From Emergomyces orientalis (Eukaryota; Ascomycota; Eurotiomycetes; Onygenales; Ajellomycetaceae): a DNA stretch of 64,000 nt. Below, piece after piece: positions 46,772-55,195 of this stretch (position 1 is its first letter; the number at the start of each line of letters is the position of its first letter). The notes beneath the pieces were generated by a model, which did not search any database, was not told the DNA's origin, and saw only the letters and a list, made by a program, of their open reading frames with translations. Position numbers and translations under genes: made by a program. Where the stretch lies: positions 1 through 64,000 of the forward strand of contig MOWL01000075.1 of NCBI GenBank assembly GCA_002110485.1, read 5' to 3'.

Positions 46772-47212
46772 AACACAAAAGGCCCTTCGCAAGAAACAAA
46801 AAGAACCGGACAGCCACCCAAATTACAAAAAGTAAAAATCCACAAAGTACTAACTATAGTTGGGCAGAGGACTGCAAGGCGGCAGAACAGACGAGATCAC
46901 AGAGCAGAGAGACAGTGTTACAGTACACAGCCAAAGAAACTTGTGGAACTCTAGTGAAGGATGCTGGCGCTGTGTGAGCTGTTTTTGGTAGGTCCCCAAC
47001 ACAAAGGAAAAAATATAAACCGCAGCTCAAAAGCTCTATGATGAAACTTTGGGATTCACTCTCTTGGCGCAGGGCCTCCTTGGATATTTCCAATGAGCAT
47101 CCCGCTTTTTGACCCCGCGATCGAAAGCGTGGCATAGGGTCATTTTATTCTTATATGCGGTCATCCTGGTCATTCAAAAGGTATGAGGATTTTTACAGTA
47201 CTGTACAGTAGA
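46772..47212 (+). repeat. Dispersed repeat, copy A
   Basis: Shares long blocks with 53918-54366 (same strand) and 50047-50325 (opposite strand). Shared blocks include ACAAAAGGCCCTTCGCAAG, GAAACTTGTGGAACTC, a GGCGCAGGGC...TTGGATATTTCCAA block, and CATTCAAAAGGTATGAGGATT near the right end. After that comes TTTTTACAGTACTGTACAG, which includes a palindrome. I see no coding capacity and no clear terminal inverted repeats, so the class is open. Confidence 0.85.
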
Positions 47213-48144
47213 CTCTATGAAATTCTCCTTTTTCCATATTGAGATTGATTCAGAAAGGGCCAATTTTGTATTAATCTCTATTTATCATGTTATGCTACTA
47301 AAAGAAAAAAGAAGCTGAGTCTTCAAATTAGGCTTTGTAATGCTGCTCTTTTCTTGCTATCTCTGGCATAGAAGCATCTGCAAGATTGTCTAACAATATG
47401 TAACTACAGAAAGATGAAATATCTCATCTTAATCAGATAGACAGCATTTGGTTTCAACTTCTCACCCCATTTTAAACCATGGCTCATGTGATAATGCCCT
47501 GCCGCTGCAAAGCTTGAACAAGGAATCCAAGAAGAATCATTCAAAAAGTGTGACCTTGTTGACTGCTGTTGCCTTCTTCAAACCAGACGCCTTTTGCGAG
47601 TACAGGATTCTGGAGATGCTCAGTCATACCATAGAAGCATTTTTTTATCTCTGTATCTGGGTTTATGAAGGAATTTGGGCATTCTGTGCTGTGGAGGTCC
47701 AGCCAATAAGCAGTTGTAAATTGAGTGACAGAGCCTTGGCAGCCAGATGAGGAGATACCCTTGCCATAGACAAGCAGCATATTGCTAGGTCTGTGCACTG
47801 TCATTCCTCATTAACTAGCCAATCACACAAGAGTGAGCAGTCAATACTTCAGGCAGCAGTGCTAATTTTAGTTCGCGCTCCCATCCGCCCTGATGTGCTA
47901 AAAATATATTATCACGTGATCTTCTTAGTAGCACCAATTCTGGACTCGGGCCGCTACCACCAACATTTTCACTGATTGGCTTCCAGCAACCAACGGCTGG
48001 CCCTCAGCAGCAATCATTTTCAAATGAGCGCCTGAAATGCATTCTGGGATCCTGCACAGAAGTTAATTATAAGAACCTCTGCCCCTTCTGACCTTGATAC
48101 ATACTGGCATGATAAAGGAGCTAAAATTTTATGATTATGATCAT
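47213..48144. other. Intergenic, no gene seen
   Basis: Short frames only. This includes the upstream flank of the next relic. Confidence 0.5.
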
Positions 48145-49774
48145 ATGCCTAGTTCAGTGAACCCCAATCTGTCTCGCAAGCGTCAGTATCCTCAGCCCCA
48201 TTCATCCGACAGGTCGCGATTTCGGAAAAGGCAGAAGCTCGACGCGTCAGCATCAGCATATTGGGATAACCTGTCAAAGATTTGGTTAACCAAAGATGCA
48301 TTAGAGGAGTTGAATTGAAGAAACAGCCGCCCAAAATCACCTCAGAATCATCATAGATCTATCACTCAACAATTTCACACTGAGTTGAAGAAGTGCTGTA
48401 ATTCTTCTCAGTTTGCTCTGATCTTTCTCTGTGATTGTGCACCCACTTGTTCAAAGCAGATAAAAAGAGTTTCCAGATTGAGAGGACCTGACCTAACTGA
48501 TCTTAGAAATGTATGTAACTACAAATCCATGCAAATACATCATTGCTGATAATATTGCCCAGTATTCTAAACCGGAAAACTTCCTTGAAAAAGCAATGAG
48601 CTCAAGGTTTCAGAGTAGAAAGCAATGTGCAGGTTCTTTTCCATCAACAAGTGCAGATATGAAGAGTACCACCAAGTCCACAAGCACCACACTCTATAAT
48701 CATAACTTCCAACAGAATCTAATTGATCATGGTGTTTACTCTGACGGATATGAATATCCTGATGGTCGAATACCAGCAATGCCAAAGAACTGGGAGAAGA
48801 TCAATGAAACATTAGCTTGATTCTGATTCTCTCTTTTCTCATTGAAGTTCTCTGATGAACATTTCTGAAAATTCAAATAAGCAGATACTCACACATCTAA
48901 AGAACAACTGGTCACAACGTCAGTGATTTCTATCATCAAAGGTGATGTTGATGATCCCAAATGTGCCAGAGGGGGATACCCGCTTGGAAATCTCGCCCCC
49001 TTAACTGACGGCGCACTGGCTCAGGCCAAGCCAGATCACTTCTATGGTGCGCGTCCTGAACAGCTCGATCACCAGATACGCAATGAACTGAGCGATTATA
49101 TCATTCCATCAACACAGGATGACCTTCCGATGGTACTGAATTTCTTTTTGGAAGCAAAAGGGCCTGATGGATCCTTGGCTGTGGCTACACGGCAAGCCTG
49201 TTATGACAGCGCACTAGGAGCTCGAGGCATGCACGCTCTCCAGTCATACCAACAAGACGGATCAACTTATGACAACAGTACTTACACTCTTGCATTGACT
49301 TATCATGGTGGTCAACTCAAGCTATACACAACTCATCTCGCCGAGCCCGAAGGCCCAGGCCGTCGCTCTGAGTATATTATGACCCAGCTCAAGGGCTGGT
49401 TGATGACCAGTGACCCGGTAACCTTTCGGCAGGGAGCATCCGCATACCGAAATGCTTGGAACTGGGCAAAGGAAAAGAGGGACAAATTTATTAGAGCAGC
49501 AAATGAAATGCACTCAAAGACTCAATCTCAGCTTCTTCATTCAACCTCTCAGTTCCAGACGGCTTCCGAGGCAGCTCTTACCTTGGACGACTCTGATCTA
49601 TCGACATTGTCTGACCAAACAGAGTATCAAGACACCCAATGGAGCTTCGCAAATACAACTGAAGAAGAGGGAGGAGAGTCTCAGATTCTTAGTACACATG
49701 TCAAGAAGTTGAGAGTTGGCTCTGTTGTTCAAGATGATACAGCGGGTAATAAGTCTACTAGATGTCCGAATTGA
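48145..49774 (+). pseudogene. Relic of a fungal DUF7924-like gene
   Basis: The 3' half (48923-49774) is open for 283 codons and well preserved. It has DHFYGARPEQLDHQIRNELS, YIIPSTQDDLPMV, then FFLEAKGPDGSLAVATRQAC with an E-x-K core like that of PD-(D/E)XK nuclease folds, and GARGMHALQSY. I associate this with the DUF7924 family (name from memory, unverified). The 5' half is recognisable but broken. RKRQ...KRQKL and YWDNLSKIWLTKDALEELN end in TGA (48316). A frame change follows to NFQQNLIDHGVYSDGYEYPD (~48710-48770), then TGA at 48818, TGA six bases later, another TGA and a TAA before 48923. The breakage lies in a CpG-poor tract (about 48270-48940). The tract to its right has normal CpG. Confidence 0.7.
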
Positions 49775-50046
49775 TGATAAACAAGGCTGTCATGCACTGA
49801 GAGAATCCATAACCTGCACCAGAACAGCTTCTCTTTTGGGGTTGATCAAAGTCACAAGAATAGCATAATAATGATCAGAGTTTCTTCACATAACTCTTGA
49901 AACTTCCCACCGGGGCGTGAGCCTTTTTAAATCCACATAAATATAATACAATATATTCTATATTTGTACAGCTTTTTCTCTTCTAGTTCGCCTAAAGCTA
50001 GCTCGTAACAACCGTACCCAGACTGAACTCAGAGAATTTCCTAGAG
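49775..50046. other. Intergenic, no gene seen
   Basis: 3' flank of the DUF7924-like relic, up to a dispersed repeat. Nothing recognised. Confidence 0.5.
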
Positions 50047-50325
50047 TGTACTGTACAGTACTGTAAAAATTATCATATCTTTTGAATGATAAGAATGGCC
50101 GCATTTAAGAGTAAAATGGCCCCTATACTAGTGAGGTATGTAGGGTGGCCAGGCTGCGTTTTCGATCGCGGGGCCAAAAAGCGGCAATCTTGCGGTCACT
50201 GACCCTGGTTGGAAATATCCAAGGAGGCCCTGCGCCAAGAGAGGGAATACAAAAGTTCAGCATAGTGCTGTCGGGCTGCGGTTTATATATTTTCCTCTGT
50301 GTTGGGGAGGCAGTAAGCTCGTACA
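50047..50325 (-). repeat. Dispersed repeat, copy B (inverted, shorter)
   Basis: This is the reverse complement of the right part of copies A and C. It starts GTACTGTACAGTACTGTAAAAAT and reaches the block TATATATTTTCCTCTGTGTTGGG. It ends about five bases before the FunK1 fragment, as if the repeat had replaced or cut the kinase gene. Confidence 0.85.
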
Positions 50326-50329
50326 TGTA

Positions 50330-50701
50330 GTCTTGTACGGTGAAAAGCATTGTTTCATGCATGATCTGGAGTCGTTCTTCTGGGTCCTGTTCTGGATATG
50401 CATTCACTATGACGGCCCAGGGAAGGGAAGCACTGTCAAGCGGTTTGAGAAATGGAATTATATGAGTACTGAAGAGCTGGCGGCTGCAAAGCAAGAAGTG
50501 ATAAGTGAGGAGAGCGACTTTCTTAGAATTACTGAAGACTATTTCACACTGAGCTATCAGTCCTTGATCTCTTGTGTCAATTGTTTATGACGGCTTGTCT
50601 TTCCAAACGGCGGACGGTGGAAAAAAGAAAATTCCAATCTATCCCAGAACATGATTGAAACGCTTCAAGATGCGGAAAATAACCCAAACATTGTAAACTA
50701 A
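50330..50701 (+). pseudogene. FunK1-type protein kinase, C-terminal fragment
   Basis: The frame LYGEKHCFMHDLESFFWVLF, WICIHYDGPGKG, then FEKWNYMSTEELA is the C-terminal signature of FunK1 kinases, a large fungal kinase-like family of unknown function. It continues past an internal TGA (50588-50590, where Arg is expected) into RLVFPNGGRWKKEN...MIETLQDAENNPNIVN and stops at TAA 50699-50701. The whole N-terminal kinase lobe and catalytic loop are absent. Repeat copy B lies there instead. Confidence 0.85.
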
Positions 50702-50857
50702 TGCAGATTCAGTGTATATGTTGATAGTGTATTGTAGCGTGACTTGCTTTTTGTTTGTGTTTTGATATAGCATGCATTTGAGTAAGAGTGAGGATGGACA
50801 TGATTTGTGAGAACTGCAACTCCTTTTATTATATATATATATCTCTATTGTACAAAA

Positions 50858-50973
50858 CTAGTTCTCTAGGCTCCATTGATATTCCAACGCCAGTTTCTCC
50901 CGAGCGCGACCCTGCACAACAGTTCCATGGGCCTCCTCTACATGGCTTAGAAGAGCAGATTTGGCCGGGGGCA
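50858..50973 (-). pseudogene. DUF3435 gene 3' end, isolated fragment
   Basis: About 38 codons on the minus strand read PPAKSALLSHVEEAHGTVVQ, then GRAREKLALEYQWSLEN and TAG. They match the end of the DUF3435 relic at 55196-55320 almost residue for residue, including the HxxxxH part of its last zinc finger. DNA similarity continues past the stop into the AT-rich 3' flank (TCCTTTTATTATATATATAT). Nothing upstream of the finger is present. Confidence 0.85.
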
Positions 50974-51210
50974 CGCACTTCGTCCCTCATTGGGACAGCG
51001 CGAACAAGTGCGTCAAATGACCCACAAAAAGTAACATGGACTCAAAATCTTTCTCATTTGAACAATCACTCTTATATATGTCACTTTCAGGGGTACAGGA
51101 AGCGACAATTCAGGTGTTTTATGAGACATGGTCAGCGGTCGCTCCATAAACAGCTCCCCATCAGCTTAAACAGGGACAAACACATATCTCGGCAGCAGGA
51201 TTCCAAATAA
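50974..51210. other. Intergenic, no gene seen
   Basis: Short stretch between two relics on the minus strand. Nothing recognised. Confidence 0.4.
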
Positions 51211-51651
51211 CTACAACGTCGCCACAACAAACGACCCTGTACCTAGCTCAATGTTCGATCGATTTGCATTTGCCAGCTGATACGCCTTGGCCATCACCGC
51301 CGAGTTATCGGGAGCGTTGACAACGCCCATAGTGTGGAGCCGTGCCACGCCATCCAGTGCCCACGCTCTGCACCTAAACCCCGGATCCTGCGAGATCATA
51401 TTCGGATTGCCTAGGATAGGGTCGATTTGGGTATGCCCTTGCGGTAGGGGGATGGTTCCGATTTTCAAGGCCAATGCTAACATTTTCGAGAGGACAAGGG
51501 TTTGAGTGAGCTTGCGCTCGTACGACCAACCGCCTTGCGCGTTATTGGCGTGGTGGATGACCCCCTTAGTTGCATTCTCGGCCACATAGATCCCTCAATG
51601 GTACTCAACCGCAGCAACTGAAAGAATGAGATAAATCCCGTTGGCTTCCAT
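51211..51651 (-). pseudogene. DUF6914-like small protein gene with one TGA
   Basis: The frame from ATG 51651 runs 146 codons to the stop at 51211, with one TGA at 51597-51595. It begins MEANGIYLILSVAAVEYH, stop, GIYVAENATKG. Members of this fungal family (DUF6914-like, name from memory) carry Trp here, in a YHWxIYV-type motif. The remainder, HHANNAQGGWSYERKL, then ALKIGTIPLP and CRAWALDGVARLHTMG, is intact. Its function is unknown. A single TGG-to-TGA change is the only damage I see, so this is a very young pseudogene or a case for readthrough. Confidence 0.6.
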
Positions 51652-52620
51652 GGTGGTATGGGATCGATGGTATGGGGTCAGACGGAATAGATCGAAAACG
51701 CTGGAAACCGTCGATTGAAAATGCGATGAGCTCAGGACGTAAAGCCCGCCAGAGTTGTCAGAACGAGGTGTATGGACCGAGACGACGAAGACAGGAAAGG
51801 GCTGGACTTTGAAGAATTGGCAACGAAGTATGCCGCGAAAGGGGGGAGTGGATATAGGGTTCTGGATACTGGGGGCAACGGTTGAGTATAAGATTGGAGA
51901 ATCGATTCTGGTTCTGTTGGTTTGGATTTGAAGACATCCAGGGACGAGGGCAGAGTTAAGGCGCTTTATATAGGCGATCCTGCGAGGCGGCCCATGACTC
52001 TCCCGTCGGTTGTCATCGTTCGGTAGCATGTACAGAAGAAAGGAGGGCGCAGTCCTCGGTGGAGACATGAAAGAGGACAGGCGTACGTTCCTTGGAGAAG
52101 GTTGTCGGCTCGTGCGGTATCCAGTAAAGCAATGGGAACCAACAGATGGTGTTTCCCACCATGACGCAGAATGCGCCCTGGATGTTTTGGGACAGGGGTA
52201 CTGCCATCTAAGGGTTTCCATTGGTAGTGAACGTGAGCGCTTGCCGCCCATCCGTTAGGATCGCCTGCGCCGTTGTTATCGTGTTTTGTGTATGGCCTCT
52301 CGACGGCTAATGAATCTACCGCCGGTAGCATATGAGCGCGACAGGTTATATTTATAGGTGCATTTCCTATAAATGTAGAAAGAAGAAATGCTGATGAGTT
52401 TCATCCTTCTTTCAGGTTACGAAGTCTAAAACCAATCCTAGCCAAGCCTGTTGGGGCAGGGGGTTATTCTGGGCACTGGCCACTTGAAATCATTGATTAC
52501 GGGGAATAGTGGGTTGATTAATTGAAATCTTCCTTTGGTTTCTTCTTTACAATGGTCAGCAATGCCCAACACCATATTTGAAACTGAAGTAGGAAGCACT
52601 TCATGCAGCAAAAATGTAGA
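51652..52620. other. Intergenic, likely promoter of the DUF6914-like gene
   Basis: Open frames on both strands (up to 218 codons on the minus strand) show biased, repeat-free composition but no domain. The long minus frame runs straight into the DUF6914-like gene in the same frame, so it could be read as a longer N-terminus. I prefer the ATG at 51651 because only from there does the sequence look conserved. Confidence 0.4.
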
Positions 52621-53618
52621 TCAGAGGGGACAGGTATGGGCTTGAAGTACCCGTTCAGCTCTCCATTCATCAGGGTATTCAGGGAACGCCTTTTTCATCG
52701 TTTCCAACCAAAGCTTCCATCCGTACACAACATAGCACGCCTTGCTGTACTCCCAATACTCAGGATACCAACCTGCAAATTCCCAATCAACAAACCCAGA
52801 TAATCTACCACTATGTACCAGCACATTTCCTGGCTTGAGATCCGCATGCGTGAAGAAAACACGGTATGGCCGGGAATGTACCTCTGCAACCAGAGCTCTA
52901 TCAGCGTCTTCTGGAATCGGGCTAGAGATGCTCATGAGACGCTTGTTCAGATCCTCAATTTTGTCATACGGTCCGTTCCCGCCATTGTCATGGTCAATTC
53001 GACAATCGCGACACTCTCCACCAAGTGGGCTGCAGATAAGATGGGAGTAGGGATTTGGGATAGATCGAATTTGCTCCACATAATCCCTAAAATCAATGCT
53101 GAACTGCTCTAGTTGTTCAGCATCCATCAACGGGAGGCATTTTCCCGCAATGTCACCCTCGATGCGAGTGGTCAACATCCAACACTCTTCTGCTGCTGGT
53201 AACTCGATAAAATCAAGAACCCGAGGTGCATTTAATGTTGTGTGTTTTGCAACCAATTCAAGTGCACGCGCTTCGTTCACGAGACGCTGAGACGGGGCCC
53301 GTTTGAGGTATAGATTGAAGGGTAGCCGTTGAACATTAAGCACACCGTAAGTCCCGGTACCGTAGAGGTATGTACCAATTGGTAGGAGAAGGCGATAGAG
53401 AAAGAGACGGGCGGATTGTGAGACAAGATGGTAGAGTTGAAGTATTCTCAAGGGCGGCTGAGACGACGCGCTGGAATTAGCAAAACCGTAGGTGATAGGA
53501 GGTGAAAACAGGAAATTTTGACGTACCTGGCCCATATTTTCAGAAGATCCTTTGCTCTCCACTGAAAGAAAACTTTGTTAGCTGGTGAACCGCTGAAAAT
53601 CCTTTTCCCCTTTTTCAT
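52621..53618 (-). CDS. Aminoglycoside-phosphotransferase-like kinase (APH family), N-terminus uncertain
   Basis: Exons 53618-53527 and 53470-52621 are joined over a 56-bp intron (GTACGT, GCTAAT branch, CAG), giving 313 residues. The core is a protein-kinase-like APH fold. It has an LVNEARALELVAKHT helix, the catalytic loop FFTHADLKPGNVLVHSG (HxDxxxxN) and the metal-binding FVDWEFAGWYPEYWE segment. Fungal members are numerous and mostly without known substrates. Upstream, a better-looking N-terminus begins at ATG 53685 (MMTIGRLESPDSFSLLWHYS) but ends in TAA and is one base out of frame with WRAKDLLKIWA. An extra T in the AGTTTTCTTTCAG run plus a CAA-to-TAA change would explain it. The listed start is the first ATG in the surviving frame. 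The gene may be broken. Confidence 0.7.
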
Positions 53619-53917
53619 CAAAGCAGCTATAGTGCCAAAGCAAACTGAATGAATCGGGGCTTTCCAATCGACCAATAGTCATCATGTGACTACAATGTGA
53701 TCGGGTGAGTGTTCTCTCTCTCAGAGACTATGGTAACACCAGGAGCGTACTTTTTCATCACTGCCCCATTTATATTTAGAATTAGCATTGGCGATATAAA
53801 TTCCGTATGTGTGCGAGGTGGGGTTGATCGGGAACAACCTTACAATCATAACTGATCTACCATGAAAAATTGTCGACTCACCTGAAATGTAATCAACAAA
53901 ATACCCATGCTGTATGG
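53619..53917. other. Upstream flank of the APH-like gene
   Basis: Contains the probable original start at 53685-53683 and ordinary intergenic sequence beyond it. Confidence 0.4.
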
Positions 53918-54366
53918 AAACACAAAAGGCCCTTTGCAAGAAACAAAAAGAACTACAAAAAAGTAAAGTCCACAAAGTACTATAGTTGAGCAGAGGTGAA
54001 GAGTGGGGGACTACAAGATGACAGAGCACACGAGATCACAGAGCAGAGAGAGAAAGGAAGGCGTTTACAGTCAAAGAAACTTGTGGAACTCCAGCGAAGC
54101 ATTCATTACCTGGCATTGTGAGCTAGCTAGGCCCCCAACAACAAAGGAAAATATATAAACTGCAGCCCGAAAGCACTGGTATTCGCCCTCCTGGCGCAGG
54201 GCTTCCTTGGATATTTCCAACGAGCATCAGTGACCGCAGGATGGCCGCTTTTTGGCCTCGCGATCGAAAGCGCAGCCTGGTCACCCTACATACCTCAAAA
54301 ACATAGGGGTCATTTTACTCTTAAATGCGGTCATCCCGGTCATTCAAAAGGTATGAGGATTTTTAC
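53918..54366 (+). repeat. Dispersed repeat, copy C
   Basis: Fullest copy together with A. Blocks in common with A are GGCCCTTTGCAAGAAACAAA, AAGAAACTTGTGGAACTCCA, GCGCAGGGCTTCCTTGGATA and GGTCATCCCGGTCATTCAAA, followed by AGGTATGAGGATTTTTACA. It also keeps a segment, CACCCTACATACCTC, that is present in B but lost from A. Confidence 0.85.
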
Positions 54367-55195
54367 AAGCAGCCAATAAGACTTAGACTAGATTTACTTT
54401 CCAAAAAGAGTTTAGTGCTGGTCTCAAATTCAATGTAATTATAACAAACAGAATCTTTCATCTATTCTCACTTCTTCTCAAGTTTCTCTTGCTTTTTCTT
54501 CTTCACTCTAGACTTCAGATATTTCATGTAGTTCTCACACGTTGTTCCCTGACTATACACCCTTCCCTCCTCCAATAAAATATTAATGCTACTACTGACG
54601 ACTCTCGAGGTTTAAAGAATTAAGCGAAGCGACATGGGTGCAGATGTGTTTGAGATATTTTAACAGAGTTTCCCCCAATATTTGAGTGTGCCAAACCTCT
54701 TTGCAGAGCTATACGAGACATTCTTTTCCCGTATGGGGACAGAGGAATTATCGTTGGTACCCCGCAACACCCAAAACGCTTATACGATCCCATTATCAAG
54801 GCGTACGATGATGCGATATCTTTGATTGGATGCCAAAGTGATTAGATAATGGAGGTCGCGGTGCCATTACTTTTGTAGTCAAAATTCACACGTTGCGATG
54901 GAATATTTCGCAGCTGCCATGACAATAGTGATGTACCACTGTAGATAGCAATTCCAACCCTGTCATCAACAGCCGAACAGCATTTTCACATATACATAAA
55001 GATCGTGAGCCTATAGGGCGTCGTCCATAACACCTAAGCAGCTTCAGCCCACTCCGCACCTACAAAGGAACTCTTTTCAGCATGAGGCGTTGCTTGCAAG
55101 GAATTGCCCTAAGAACTTGAATATTGCTTATGAAGCACAGTATAAGAAGTAACTCCTTTTATTATATATATATATATCTATTGTACTGTACAAAA
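54367..55195. other. Intergenic, no gene seen
   Basis: About 830 bp with no convincing frame. The right end is the AT-rich 3' flank of the DUF3435 relic. Confidence 0.45.

Noticed and set aside
51595..52251. Minus-strand frame of 218 codons as a gene of its own
   Set aside because: It continues in frame into the DUF6914-like gene, but its upstream part has no conserved look. It is taken as upstream DNA that happens to be open.
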